Assembly (NCBI GenBank): GCA_946902985.2
Contig: OX336395.1
Span: forward strand, 289,349,065 to 289,413,064
From: Meconema thalassinum
Taxonomy: Eukaryota; Arthropoda; Insecta; Orthoptera; Tettigoniidae
Length of the DNA stretch: 64,000 nt
Direction of reading: 5' to 3'
Under the pieces are notes generated by a model. It was not told where the DNA came from. It saw nothing but the letters and a program-made list of their open reading frames with translations, and ran no database searches. This document shows positions 9,052-21,420 of this stretch, piece after piece; the first letter of the stretch is position 1, and every line of letters starts with the position of its first letter. The position numbers and the translations under genes are program-made.

Positions 9052-10131
9052 ATGGCGAACGCCATAGGGTACAAGAAACATGTTCAAATCATGCAGCGTA
9101 TTATTGAGGCACGAAATACGATTCCACATAAATTTTGTGAATTGCAACGTTTAAAAAACGTCAATCCTTTACCCATGATAAACCATGCTCCATCATCGGT
9201 TGATCCCATGAGGTTCAAACCTAATGCTTCTGCTGCTACTGCTGCTGCTACCTCTCAAACCAAACCCTTAACAAGTTCAAAATTTACTCAAACAGATTCC
9301 ACACGACAGGTAAAATCCTCCTCCTCCTCCTCTAATGTTAGTGAACAAGAACATCAAGAACAGGAAGAAAACGAAGAAGAAGAACATGAACAAAGTGATA
9401 CTGGAAGCGAAAGCGTATTTAGTCCTGAAAAAAAATCCTCACCCCTTCAACAGTTTCTAAAAACAAAATAAAAATCTTCCGTCATAGCGGCAACACCGTC
9501 TTCCTCCACATCGTCTCCGTTTTCACAAGTCTTGGCAACCCCTCAAAATAAAGCTCAACTCAAAAACATTTTAATCAAACATTATGGGGCAACCCTGGAA
9601 CCGTATCTGACCCTTCTATTTATTGGAAAGACAGATACCACGTATGGTGTTCGCTATGAGAATGATAGTTTTAAAATTGGGGATTCATCCATTAAATTTG
9701 CTCGTACGAAAGCTGTCATTAAAAATATCAACTATAAATTTACATCAGGTCTGTTAAAGCTGCTATTTTCTCGCACCCCCTCGCCACAAGATTTTACGTC
9801 CGAGGACCTTGCTAAATATAAATCCATTTTATTAGACACCAACGCTCACAAAAGAAACTATAAATCTTCTCAGCAGCTCAATGCCAATATATCCCAAAAA
9901 TATAAAACCATAATTGCAAACATCTTTGGTACGCAAAAATATCACTCTGCCTCTGGTGTAAGGTTTAAGAAATTAAAACCCTATCTAGATATAACCTTTT
10001 GGAATAATCCCAATCAGTTAGTAGAGCGCTTATACTTGCTTCATGCATCAAAACAAGCTGGTCACACTGGACATGAGGCAGAAATCGCCCTCATTGAACA
10101 ACAACTCCGAAATGCTAAAATTATCTTATAA
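9052..10131 (+). pseudogene. Conserved Polinton/adintovirus protein of unknown function, one in-frame stop
   Basis: A single frame runs from the ATG at 9052 to 10131 (about 359 codons), interrupted only by a TAA at 9469-9471; the codons between 9472 and 9531 remain open. The N-terminal half is low-complexity (Ala, Ser and Glu runs). The C-terminal half has the order YGVRYENDSFKIG, then TSGLLKLLF, TSEDLAKYKSILLDTNAH, and finally LLHASKQAGHTGHEAEIA. I know this combination from uncharacterised ORFs next to the integrase in insect Polinton-like elements. No catalytic motif is visible; the final box looks helical and may interact with nucleic acid. It overlaps the integrase reading frame by about 20 bp. 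Confidence 0.6.
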
Positions 10132-11402
10132 GCCATCCCCCATCAAAGTGGGCATTGGTCATGAATTGCATAAACCAGCCCGACGCATTTATGAACGTCG
10201 TCGTGTCATTTCCAAAGGAATCGATGAACTTTGGCAGGCAGACCTGGTTGAAATGATACCTTATTCTAACGTTAACCACGGTGTACGCTATATGTTGACC
10301 GTCATTGATGTCTATTCCAAAATGGCTTTTGTTCAGCCAGTAAAAAATAAAACTGGTGTCTTAGTCACAAAGGCCTTTCAACATATTATTGAACAATCAA
10401 AACGACAACCTCACTTGTTACAAACCGACCAGGGGAAAGAATTTTTCAACAAGGATTTCTCCACTTTTCTCAAATCTAAGGATATGCACCATTATAACAC
10501 CTATAGCAATCTCAAAGCTAGCGTAGTTGAACGCTTCAATCGAACATTAAAAAGTTATATGTGGAAAGAGTTTACGATACATGGTTCTTATCGATGGATA
10601 GACTGGTTACCTCAACTTGTGTCACGCTACAACACCATTCATTCCACCATCGGCATGAAAACTCGCCTCGTCACCAAGAACCTACCCAGACTCAATAGAC
10701 TGTTAACCCTATAAAAAGGGTAGACCCAAGGCGACATCGCCTTAAAATTGGAGATTTTGTTCGCATCAGTAAACATAGAAGTGTGTTTTCAAAATCGTAT
10801 ACTCCACAATGAAAATGAATGAAAATCCACAGCCTGCTTCCAGTCTCCGACCGGGTCAGGAATGGAATGAATGAATGAGGCCCCCATCTAGCGGCGAGGA
10901 TATGAACTGTGCCGGCTGCCGAGGCCTGACGCACTCCTCTGGGGCAATGATTAAATGCATGACAGATGAAATGAAATGATAGTGGAGAGTGTTGCTGGAA
11001 TGACATTTTGACAGGAAAAACCGGAGTACCCGGAGAAAAACCTGTCTGCCTCTGTTTTGTCCAGCACAGATCTCACATGGAGTGACCGGGATTTGAACCA
11101 CGGACCCAGCGGTGAGAGGCCGGCGTGCTGCCGCCTAAGCCACGGAGGCTCCACAATGGTCGACAGAAATTTTTAAAATTCGCCAAGTCAAGCTAGGTCA
11201 ACCAGTGACGTATCTCGTAGAAGATCAGAGCGGTCAACCCATTCAGGGACGATTCTATTATGAAGAAGTGCAAAAAACATTATATCCCAACGATTATCTC
11301 ATTGAACGAGTAATTAAAGTCAAAGGTGCAAAATATTTAGTAAAGTGGTTAGGGTTTCCTTCCACGTTTAATTCATGGGTCAATAAACATAATTTTTTGT
11401 AA
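10112..11402 (+). pseudogene. Retroviral-type integrase with chromodomain, interrupted by a SINE
   Basis: From the ATG at 10112 the frame shows the DDE core: Asp in WQADLVEM, Asp in LQTDQGKEF and Glu in SVVERFNRT, with the surrounding sequence typical of Polinton/adintovirus integrases. It breaks near 10685; the downstream domain (RRHRLKIGDFVRISK) lies in another frame together with a stop. At 10811 the gene is split by a 337-bp SINE and resumes at 11159, ending in a chromodomain (YLIERVIKVKGAKYLVKWLG, about 11299-11358) that would target chromatin. Integrases of this type insert the element with 5-6-bp target duplications. The gene is last in the plus-strand block, probably close to the element's end. 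Confidence 0.85.
10812..11148 (-). mobile_element. tRNA-derived SINE inserted in the integrase gene
   Basis: The element is flanked by a perfect 10-bp target duplication CTCCACAATG (10802-10811 and 11149-11158). On the minus strand the head reads as a tRNA-like promoter: box A TGGCTTAGGCGG and box B GGTTCAAATCC, followed by an unrelated body. It disrupts the region between the integrase core and the chromodomain. Confidence 0.85.
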
Positions 11403-11408
11403 TAAAAC

Positions 11409-11413
11409 CCTAT

Positions 11414-11448
<35 letters not shown>

Positions 11449-11451
11449 GAA
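11409..11451. repeat. (TTTA)n microsatellite
   Basis: About ten TTTA units lie immediately after the integrase stop codon. Beyond it, to about 11940, I see no gene, only a (TAA)n run at 11817-11847. Confidence 0.9.
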
Positions 11452-11814
11452 AAAATCCCTTTCCAAAAAGACGTATCACATGATCTTTCATTACTCCCAC
11501 CCTTTTGTTTATTACATGTCCAATAACCTCTTTGTTCAAGCCCATGCCAATCTTTTATCATGATGTTATACACCCACCCATCGTTTCAAACTTTGCGTTG
11601 CATGATGAGTCCATAATGAACCAAGGCTATGACATACACAGTATAAAGCCGCACACTGTATAATGACACCTGCCTCTTATCTCTCTCTGCCTGCGAGGCA
11701 CGTACGATGATAAGACCCCTTGTCTGGCTGGCCGTGGGTCAGCCTCAATGCTTTCAATTCTCATTTCATCAAGCAAGTTCTCTCTCTGCATGTGAGCCCA
11801 GGCAAGCCTTATCA

Positions 11815-11848
<34 letters not shown>

Positions 11849-11939
11849 CATAGGTGTTTTACCAACATCATAGCGTTTAACATAACGTGACTTCAAATCT
11901 GGTTTCTTACTTTTTCCCCGTTTTCCTCAACGATCTCGA

Positions 11940-13060
11940 AAAAAATGATGGAAACCATGATTTCAGCTTTTCCATACCTACATCTCCGTAAAGAGAACAA
12001 CGAGACAAATACATCAACATGCCCGTCATAAAAATCGCCTCATTCGTTTTCCAAATAACTCGAAAATGAACAAAAACACCTTTTCCATAAGAAAACCATG
12101 TCTCCAGCTTTTTACCTTTTCCATACCTATATCCCCGTAAAGAGAATAAAGAGACGAAAAAATACTATCACGCACGTCATCATCCGTTTATAGTTTTCCC
12201 AATATTAGGGAAAATCACAAAAATCATTTTTTACTAAAAAAACCATGTTTCCAGCTTTTCACCTTTTCCGTACCTACATCTCCGTAAAGAGGACAATGAG
12301 ACAAAAAATACTATCACGCACGTCATCATCACGTTTACAGTTTTTCCAATATTAGAGAATATCACAAGAAAACATTTTCCATAAAAAAAACATGTTTCCA
12401 GCTTTTTAGCTTTTCGACACCTACATTCCCGTAAAGAGCACAACGAGACGAAAAAATACTATCATGCACGTCATCATCACATTTTCAGTTTTCGCAATAT
12501 TCGGGAAAATCACAAAAACATATTTTCCATCAAAAAACCGTGTTTCCAGCTTTTTACCTTTTCCGTACCTACATCTCCGTAAAGAGGACAATGAGACGAA
12601 AAATTACTATCACGCACGTCATCATCACGTTTTCAGTTTTTGCAATATTAGGGAAAATCACAAAAAACCATTTTTGACTAAAAAAACATGTTTCCAGCTT
12701 TTAACCTTTTCCGTACCTACATCTCCGTAAAGAGGACAATGAGACGAAAAAATACTACCACGCACGTCATCATCACGTTTTCAGTTTTTGCAATAATAGG
12801 GAAAATCACAAAAAAATATTTTTTACTAAAAAAAACATGTTTTCAGCGTTTTACCTTTTCCGTACCTACATCCCCGTAAAGAGGACAATGAGACGAAAAC
12901 ATACTATCACGCACGTCATCATCACGTTTTCCGTTTTCCAAAAATTAGCAAAAATGTGAAAAACGCATTTTTAGACCCAAAACCCTATGTTCAGATTTTC
13001 GACACCTACATTCCCGTAAAGAGCGCAACAAGACGAAAAAACGAATCCAAGCACGCCCTC
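11940..13060. repeat. 148-bp satellite array, eight units
   Basis: The core CCGTAAAGAG recurs at 11986, 12135, 12282, 12429, 12577, 12725, 12874 and 13014, giving spacings of 149, 147, 147, 148, 148, 149 and 140 bp. Each unit also has a CGCACGTCATCATCACG block and AAAATCACAAAAA. Outer units are more diverged than the middle ones, the usual pattern for an array homogenised by unequal exchange. ORFs crossing the array are by-products of the repeat. Confidence 0.9.
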
Positions 13061-13127
13061 CTAGCATGACTCCTTCCATTCCAAGGTCGCAGGGGCTCAC
13101 AACTTCCTAAGTGTCGCAGCTTTCCCA

Positions 13128-13832
13128 TCATACCACTACTGGTGTGTAACAGTGTTCCAGTTCAACTCCTGACCATATTACCTTCAGTTTACGAAAGGCC
13201 TCTCTGTTTCTCAAGTGAAAGGCACATACTTGTGTCTTGGAGGGATTTGGTTTCAGTTGATTTGCGATATAATATTTGGACAGATCCTTAAGGGCACTCG
13301 TGAGGTTGTTCTCCACTGATTCAAAATCCTTACACTGTGTAGCAAGAGCGAGATCGTCAGCGTACAAGAAACTCCTGGTGATGGGAGCTATCGGCTGGTC
13401 ATTTGTATACACGTTGAACAGAAATGGAGCGAGAACACTTCCTTGGGGTAAGCCATTCTTCTGTAGTCTCCATCGGCTGCGTTGCCCCTGGAAGTCCACA
13501 AAATATATCCGATTCTGCAGGAGAGTAGCAATGAACCTGGTTAGGCTGGAGTTCTTAGTCAGCGTGTAGATCTTAGCAAATAAAAGCTGATGATTAACAG
13601 TGTCGTAGGCTGCCGATAAATCCACAAATGCCACTCCAGTTACCTCAGCTGCTTCGAAACCATCCTCTATGCATTGCGTAAGGTTCAGCAACTGCCCAGT
13701 ACAGCTCTTGCCGCTAGGAAATGGACATATACCAGCATTCGCCTCACTCTTCGTCCTCGTCCACAGAAATATGCCCCTGACGGCATCGCTCTGGTTCCCC
13801 ATCCGGCAATCCTGGTATCGTTCCCCTCTCAT
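13128..13832 (-). pseudogene. LINE reverse-transcriptase fragment
   Basis: This 234-codon open stretch contains reverse-transcriptase blocks: GKSCTGQLLNLTQ, FVDLSAAYDTVNHQLL, NGLPQGSVLAPFLFNVY, the catalytic YADDLALA (near residue 158) and NPSKTQVCAFHL. The block spacing is that of an APE-type non-LTR retrotransposon ORF2. There is no endonuclease domain upstream and the reading stops soon after the thumb region, so this is a truncated remnant. Its 3' side abuts the satellite array. The first ~40 residues do not look like reverse transcriptase and may be out of frame. Confidence 0.8.
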
Positions 13833-16238
13833 AGCGCCACTTCAGCCGTTAGTCATGTTCGAACAGTGGGGCAGTGACGTGACTATCTTATGGGGTCGTT
13901 TTAAACTGTTCCACAAATGCACACACGGCATTCTGATAATGTAGCCCACAGTTTTTAGAATGCCCCCTTACATTGACTGTCACAAATATGATCGGGTCGA
14001 TTTTACGGGGCAGGATACTAATAATAATAATATTCTCTGTCTAGAATGTCTCAACTAAGCCTGATCTAATGCTGACTCACTATCACTATCATTCAGTTCA
14101 GTTATGAGGCTAGTTCGAAATGGACATAATTCCAAACTATAAGTATTGCGCACTGGGTAGAAGTTTACACACAGTAAAATTGCCAGTCACTTGCGTGAAA
14201 CAAGTCCACATTCACTTACCTGTAATTTCTGAAGTATTCTCAAAACGATGAATTTTCACAATCACCATTATAATAATAAAAAGTTTCTTGGAACACAACG
14301 ACACTTTACTTTTCATTCACTGGTGCGAAAATAAGACTATGTCCATCGGACACAATGTCAGAGTGACATGGAAACGTTATTGTGAATGCCTAGCATCGCG
14401 GAGTAATTGCGCAGTATAACAGCGTAGCGACGAGTGAACACAATCGACCAGCTTATCCGCACAAACAGATGAAAGCAGACAGGTAACCTGGCCTCCAAAG
14501 AGCCCGTTTATATACAGCCACAAGGTCACATATCGATGGCTGTAATTGCATTACGTAATGCGATATCTCCTCTTCTATTGGTCCTCACCGTAGAATACTC
14601 TGGAAGGTTATTGATATCAATAGACACATCATGAATAAACGGATGAATTATTCCAAATATAATTCTGAAGTGCTGGTGCCTTCCTCTTCTTTATCCAAAT
14701 GAAAACAAGCACATTGCGTTCCGACATTTCCTGGCTGTGCTCTGAACACGCGCCTCTTTCAAACCATGGCGAGTCAACTGATTGCCGCAGCCTTGATGAC
14801 GTCTCCACGCGCTCACTTCAAATCACGCCCTCATCCATTCCGTTGTAAAAGGGCACATTACATACAAACAAAAGTGAAGCTGATATACATGAAAGACCTC
14901 GAAATGCATCATGCTGCTCCTATGTATTATCTTCCGTATGTTTGGCATATAAATCCCAGCTTGAAGTAGATAAACACTCCCGCTGAACCTAATTTATAAA
15001 GTTCAATGGCCTCTGCTTGGCCATAATTACCTTAACTTCACATGCAACATTTGTTGGTAACGTACCCCATTCATGGTCATCTAGGTGCCCGCGACTACCT
15101 ATCAGGACACGAATGGATTTGAGTATTACGAGTTATTGCGTGCCCACCATCGATGTGGATTAATAAACTTACAATTAGTTTCTCTGTGTAATTCTATCAC
15201 AATCATTTTCTTTTATTCATATCTGCAAGTATTATTTTTTACCTTTATGCTTATGTAGTTAAAACATCCAGTATCAGGAAGGAGGGTGGCCACTGCCTTA
15301 AGTTAGAACTATTCCTGCAAATGCCTGGTGTTGACAAGCCAAGGAAGACCACTTAGAGAAATTGCAGATGTAGTCAAAACCTTCTCACCTTTAATTCCCT
15401 CGTGATTGGATCTCGTACGAGTCAAGCTTTGGGGAGACAGGGCTTGCACTTTCTTGACAATACACAACCTGATAGCTGATAGCTTCCTTTCGTCAGTAGT
15501 ACGGACTGAAAACACAATTCTGGAATCCCTCAAAAGTACTTTCATAATTAACTCCACCCTAATTCAGTTTAGATCAGGTACAACGATAGCCTTTTCAAAA
15601 CCTCAGTTACATAATTCCGATAACAGATAGCGCGCAGGCCGACATGTGAAAGACAGGAGGCATATTAGCTCGCTGCGTCAGTAGCAGCTTGAAGGACACT
15701 GTGTCAACATCGTAGTGGCGATCGCCAACACAGGATAAGTGAACATAATTACTTTTCTAATGCATGCCAAAACTTGTTAATTAGTTTATTATTGTTACAG
15801 TGTATTATTCTAAAATTGTAAATACGTGCATATACACCGTTATTCATGTATTTCACCAAAAAAAAACTAACGAAAGAGAAGGTTCAAGTGAATCGAATTA
15901 TAATTTCACCTCATGATACTATTGAACTACAATTTAGTGAATTTACATCATTGAAAATTTTAAATTTGAACACAGTGATCAGGATTTGATGATGGCTATC
16001 TGAGGGTCGAAACTCGTAATCCTAACTTGCCCCGTTGAATTGTGAATATTAACTAATACATATAATTTATTCCACGAGTGTATTTACATATTTCTATATT
16101 GTACCCTGCCCATTCATTGGGCACAATCGTTGACCGACTGAAAAGCTACACAAAAATCGAAAGTATTTGTAAAAAGATAATGGTGCAACAAAAGTAACCC
16201 TACAAGGAACTTGCCTCTTTTAAATCTCCACTACTCAC
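13833..16238. other. No gene recognised
   Basis: This is mixed AT-rich sequence. Short ORFs (for example 14766-14969, 15309-15557) show no family features. It might contain further exons of the minus-strand gene whose last visible exon is at 16239, but I cannot support any. Confidence 0.4.
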
Positions 16239-16316
16239 TGTCGATGGTGTTTCAATTTTGATCACTGGTATGGAAATTTCTTCAAACTTGATATTCCCAC
16301 CTAGATCAGTATCATC
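16239..16316 (-). CDS. Candidate exon 4 of an IKxE-rich (zinc-finger-type N-terminus) gene
   Basis: This 78-bp exon is bounded by an acceptor TTTGCAG on the upstream side and a donor ACA/GTGAGT. It is open in phase 0 and encodes DDTDLGGNIKFEEISIP followed by VIKIETPST. The IKFEE and VIKIE peptides fit the psi-K-x-E SUMOylation consensus repeated through the other exons of this model. If the donor is not used, the frame closes 12 codons later. No zinc fingers are visible in the window; they would be expected further left on the minus strand. Confidence 0.45.
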
Positions 16317-18058
16317 CTGCAAAGAAATTACTTGTTTCACGAACACATTCTTTTCATTGTTGGAATTATATATTACACATAAATTTTAACCTAGCACTGC
16401 GGTAATCAAGGAATAAAGTATCCTTTTACCAGATCTCTGTTGCCTTGAATTCCATCCAAAAACAATGTGACACACGAAACCCAGATCACAAACTGTATAT
16501 GAATAGATGTTCTGTTTTTAGAGCTCACATCTTACACAGGGGTGTTTTATATGGTAACTAGATCATCTGATCATCATACGTATGTACAGAATTCCCCTAT
16601 ACAAATAAACATTCAAGGATGAATGAAAATGGAAAGAAAATGGATAATTTTATAGTCAATGGGGATGTTTAAAATCAGCGAATTGTAGGAAGAGGGATAA
16701 GTTGACCATTGACTAGATGCAGCGTATCTGCTCAAAGAATGAACCGAAAATAATATACTAAGAGCATGGTTTGTACATGAGGACAATATAATGTGAAATG
16801 AGTATCACCCTTTAAAATAATTACTAAATAGGGAATGGAGAAAATTTACATAACTATTCTATGTTCTTAGGGCAGTAAGGGATAGGAAGGCAAACAAAGA
16901 GAAACAATACCAAGAAGGTTGGACACAGTAATATGATCAGCTTCAAGGTCAGAAAATAACATAAAAAAGGGACCACCTCATTAGTTTCAAGACAATTTTT
17001 GTGGGGACACAATCCGGCAATAACAAAACTTTCTGCAACGTAGCTAGGCTCTATATTTGCTGAAAACACTACACACAACCAGTGTCCCCTTTTGTGCTGT
17101 ATAATTCCTTTTGACTAGAGATGGCTGCCTGCTACCACACTCAGCTATATCTCTAACACTCCTTTACAGGAACAGAATAACTCCAGTTCACAACCGTTAA
17201 AGGCAGATTTTCTCATGGGGTCAAGATATGGCAGTCTAGGTGCCAGGCAGATTTTCAACATGATGCTTTCAAAAGACTCTTTTGAAGGTGGTCGGAATGC
17301 GAGCTGCTCTACCAGAGCTTAAGCAAATTAAATACGACATTTGAATGAATTCAACCTTTATCTTTCACACAGCATTTTTATCATTTCACTTCATTCCTTT
17401 CTGCCTCTGAGAATCTCTAAGGGCCTGGAATAATCTTCCTATCCTCAAAAGAAACTTTTAAGTCGTGGCCGCCGGCTTGTTAACCTGATTCGCATAATGG
17501 ATGAAGAGCATAGCACTCCAAAAACATATCCTTTACATGAATTGACAAATGAGCCACTATAGGCAAAGACCATTTGTGGTGTAATTGCTGAGCACAACTG
17601 CCTGAAATCTAACGTATTCTGTTTCGAGTTCTGTCGTCGCTTGTGTTTTCAAAGAGAAGAAACAGAAAGATGAGGTGATGAAGATGATTATTCATTTGAA
17701 TATGATTGCTGACTGCCAAGTTAAAAACATAACATTCTTCTTAGCTTGCTTTGCTGTGGCGGTATTCGCTTTTACACACTAGCTTATAAGCAATGGAATA
17801 CACAAACACAGTGCATTCATTTAAGGGCAATCATATCTCAAATACTTTATATGATTAAGTTTTAACATAGCATGCGATGTAGGCATCACCTCCAATAGGA
17901 CCCTGTGAAGCTGCGGTATCTATACAACAACATCAGCTAATGTTAGGTGTTCCCGTAGGAAACAAGAGTGAGTGATCCAAACCTCCAAATAATATTTAAT
18001 ATAAATATAATTCACATAATTATAATTATAATTGAGATAATGCAGAATCTATAATCAC
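16317..18058. other. Probable intron, nothing recognised
   Basis: AT-rich sequence between two candidate exons. No repeat or ORF stands out. Confidence 0.4.
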
Positions 18059-18157
18059 CTGTATTTGATGTTCTTCTTTAACATCTATCCTTTCAATTTC
18101 AAAAATATCACCCGGCTCATCCTTCAGTTTATCAGAGGGCAACTGCTCACTGGACTC
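18059..18157 (-). CDS. Candidate exon 3 of the IKxE-rich gene; twin of the exon at 63676
   Basis: This exon of exactly 99 bp (33 codons, phase 0 at both ends) lies between an acceptor CTTCCAG and a donor CAG/GTGATT. It encodes an acidic peptide beginning ESSEQLPSD, with LKDEP and VKEE motifs and ending HQIQ. A plus-strand sequence at 63676-63774 has the same length, phase, splice sites and nearly the same peptide (four changes in 33). Conservation of phase and frame between two copies supports a real exon. Confidence 0.6.
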
Positions 18158-18861
18158 CTGGAAGTATTATACAAATGACCCAATGTAAAATACATAGACA
18201 CAACATAAGTACTAAGTTTGGTTAGCATGAAAACTAAAAGTAAGCAGATCCTTTTAAGCCAATCAATAACTACTTGTTGAAAGGCAGGCAACAAGATTTT
18301 TGATCACCATAAATATTACCATTTTGAGCAGTGGGTACACACTGAGACCTCCAGTTTCTTTTGTTCTGCGCTAAACGGGCAGCGACTGTTAACTGTAACC
18401 ACCCCATTGATTGTTTGGCCAGAGCACGTGTAGAGGGCAGGACCAGGCAGATTCAACTTGAAGAGCTCATATGTGTTTCTAACCATTAACAAAGAGCTCC
18501 GACTGTTTGCTTGTGCTGAATACTTTGCTGTTACTTTTACATAATATTTGTGAATTGCTTTAGTATACAGCAGTTCAAAATCATCGGCAGTAAGTTTATA
18601 TTTAATGTGGAATGGAGCATTTGTGTAATTGATATATGCATCTTTTAAGAGTGGTCAAATTACGTGACAACAGCTCTGAACAGTTTAGTCACATAACCCT
18701 ACTTTGTTAAAGTTTCATGAGCATAACCTGATGTTAAGTGAGCACAATACCCAGGCTTATACGTGGTTTGAATTAAAGACAAATCACGGATTCACAAAGA
18801 GAGACCTTCCTATGGATAGAGTGTAATAAGTGGAGAAGGCAGTGACTGCAACTCTAACTAC

Positions 18862-20145
18862 GTGCTCATTGTCACTGAAACTAACAATGCAATTCCACAT
18901 CGTTTGGTGATAAGTGACAGTGATAGTGACGAAGGTACAAATGAACTAGATGCCTCAACAAACGTACCTAATTCTTTAACTTTTCACAGTGCAAACCAAC
19001 ATGGAGAAAAAATAATTCTATTCAGCCTGTGCCACCATTCACAGAAAATTCACAATTACACCTCCATCTCCATACTCTTTTCACAATTCATTTCTGACGA
19101 GTGAGTGGATTTATTTGTTTTCCAAACAAATCTGTACAGCATTCAAATTGGAAAGCCATTCACTCCAACTAGCGCCAATGATATTAGGTATTGTTGGGAA
19201 TAAATATCTACATGGGTATTACAAGAAAATCCAGTTAAAAGAATTACTGGTCAATAGAACCGGACCTTCATGACAGCTGTCTATCACCACCCATGCCTGT
19301 GAAAAGATTCCGTTTTCTGCTCAGTCACATTCAGCTCAACAACAAGTCTGTTCAGCCTACCAAAGACGGCCCTAACTATAACTAGCTTTACAAGGCTCGG
19401 CCGCTGATGGATTCTCTATTGAAGTCTTTCTAGGAATGCTACAAATCACATCGCAAGGTTGATATTGACGAAGCTATGTTATAATTCATTGGAAGATCTT
19501 CCTTTAAACAGTACAAGAGAGACAAGCCTGCGATGCTGGGTTACAAGATCTGGATGTTATGTGATGAAACCTATTATAATTTCAAATTGCAGGTGAACAC
19601 AGCAAAAGTGGCCCGTGAATTTTTCAAACAATTCAAAGAGAGAAACATGTTTGGATAAGGCACAATAAACCTTGTTAGGAAAGGATTCATGAAACTCAGA
19701 GAATACAAAAACTTGAAGAGAGGCGAGTTAGATTTCATTGTCAGTGGTTGTCGAGTTTTTGTGTACAGGTGGAAAGCCAAAGAGGAAAAAAATTAATTTC
19801 TTCTTTGAATAAACCAACGCATGTATCCATGATCAAAGGAAGAAGAAGGATGGCACGCGGCAACCAATTTCTTGTCCACAAGGCCTGAAGGAATACAATA
19901 GTGACATGAATTGTGTTGGCAATTATGATAGGCTGAAAGGAGACTATCAGCTCGACAGGAAAATCAAAGAATGGTGGTTAAGATTTGTTCATCCATTTTA
20001 GAGATTACTGTGTCATAATGGATTTATAATGCACAAACAACTGGATATGCCGCGCTTGAGAAAGGAGAGTTTCAGACGAGAAATTTACAAAGGTCGTGTT
20101 ACACCTCGCATTGTACAAGTGAAAAGAAGGAAAGAACGAATCTAG
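18862..20145 (+). pseudogene. piggyBac-like transposase remnant
   Basis: Pieces in several frames follow the order of a piggyBac transposase. An acidic N-terminus comes first (SDSDSDEGTNELD near 18917), then QTNLYSIQ (about 19127), PMPVKRFRFLLSHIQLNN, a PTKDGPNYN segment with a RPLMDSLL helix, the VDIDEAM box (catalytic Asp, about 19465), KQYKRDKPAMLGYKIWMLCDE, and finally CPQGLKEYNSDMNCVGNYDRL and WWLRFVHPF near 19955. Stops and frameshifts occur throughout, so it is dead. It sits in an intron of the candidate IKxE-rich gene. Clear TTAA-flanked termini were not located. Confidence 0.7.
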
Positions 20146-20819
20146 GGAATCGTCTTTTATTGCTATGAAGTAATCTTCAATGTTTTTAATTTGATCTAAT
20201 ATAAACATAATATAATAAGGTGTATAATAATTAAGAGTTATATTACTCGGCCCTCCAGAATATATTTAATACAGCTTAATTTCCCCACAAAGAGTTAAGT
20301 ATTACATCCTTAAACCTTGCTTGTCATGCCCATAACCAAAATGTCAATGTCACTCAAATTTTTCACGAAAGCTAAAGAAGGATTTTACATTTTCCCTTGG
20401 ATAATATAGGATTTTTATACCTTGTTTGGTAATTGGGGGGACATTACCAATTGAAATTAATAACCATGATCACCACTGCATGGGAAGCATGTGCTAAATT
20501 ACGAAAATATGAGTTTATATTTCTTGCCAATACAATGACAGCCATGTTTGGCAGGTGCAATATGTCTCTGCAACCGTTATCGAGGCACACACATTGTCAT
20601 CTCATTACTGTTACCAACATGTGGGATATAAATGCACCTCGCAGATAAATTAATATTAACATTGATTATTGATGCGTGAGTACTCCCACAGAGCGTGGCA
20701 AGAAACAGGCAGGGCGAATAAAGTAATAAGTGAAGGAACTCCGGTAGTTGACCGTTTCCACGGCTAGGTGGTACTAGCGTAACTTGGCCTCCTCTAGCCT
20801 GTCTGGCTCGCCTCTACTT

Positions 20820-21290
20820 AGTATAAAACAAAGTCCCCGATTCTTGGATGTCACAGGTAACCTCAAGAACCACTGGATGGATTTTGATGCGGCTTTCACC
20901 ATTCTGTAAAGGTAATCTCGAGGAAGATTTCTGTAAAAAATGATTTATTTATGATCAAAGGGAGCCAAGCAGTAACGATTTCAGATTTCAGTGAAAAGGT
21001 CGAAAATAGAACCTGGTGTCCGTGCACTTTCTAAGCTTACGCTGGGCAAACCGTTAAAAATATCAATATACTATGAGTGTAAGAATTGTTCAGCATGAAA
21101 ATTTCTCCAAAAAAGTCCGCGCGAGCCCATCTCTATCTTCGATACTTCGCCCGCTATAAGTGTTTTTAGTTTCGACGGAAGGGGGATTTATGTCTCATGC
21201 ACCTCGCCATTCTTAAATCTTGTCTGACAAGAATTCCTTGCCCATTCATAACTGTTCCCGGGCGAAGCCGTGGCAGGATGCTAGTTGTTT
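20820..21290 (+). repeat. Third copy of a repeat found in both arms of the giant inverted repeat
   Basis: The sequence CACTGGATGGATTTTGATGC and what follows (AGCAGTAACGATTTCAG, CGCTGGGCAAACC, ATACTATGAGTGTAAGAATT) matches about 35930-36540 in the same orientation and about 26930-27560 inverted. It ends in CCCGGGCGAAGCCGTGGCAGG-type sequence seen at the ends of many insect repeats. It is probably part of an old dispersed element. Confidence 0.65.
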
Positions 21291-21420
21291 ATTAAAAGAA
21301 GTACTGTACTAAATACTAAGCAAGTTGTGAATAACAGAAACAAATCTTCAAGGGAATACGAACATATTAAAATACTATCCAGAACACCTAAAATACATTT
21401 CTAAGAAGAATAGAGCTTAC

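Noticed and set aside
11627..11896. Minus-strand ORF whose start (RYDVGKTP) resembles the end of the BIR protein (RYDVGNIP)
   Set aside because: The match is only a few residues, no zinc ligands are near it, and the rest is a Tyr run from a (TAA)n repeat. Insufficient for a second BIR copy.
12234..12879. Repeated ORFs across the 148-bp satellite as a tandem gene family
   Set aside because: The unit length is not a multiple of three, frames change between units, and stops are frequent.
11940..13060. CRISPR array
   Set aside because: Units are long, contiguous repeats without unique spacers, and the genome is eukaryotic.
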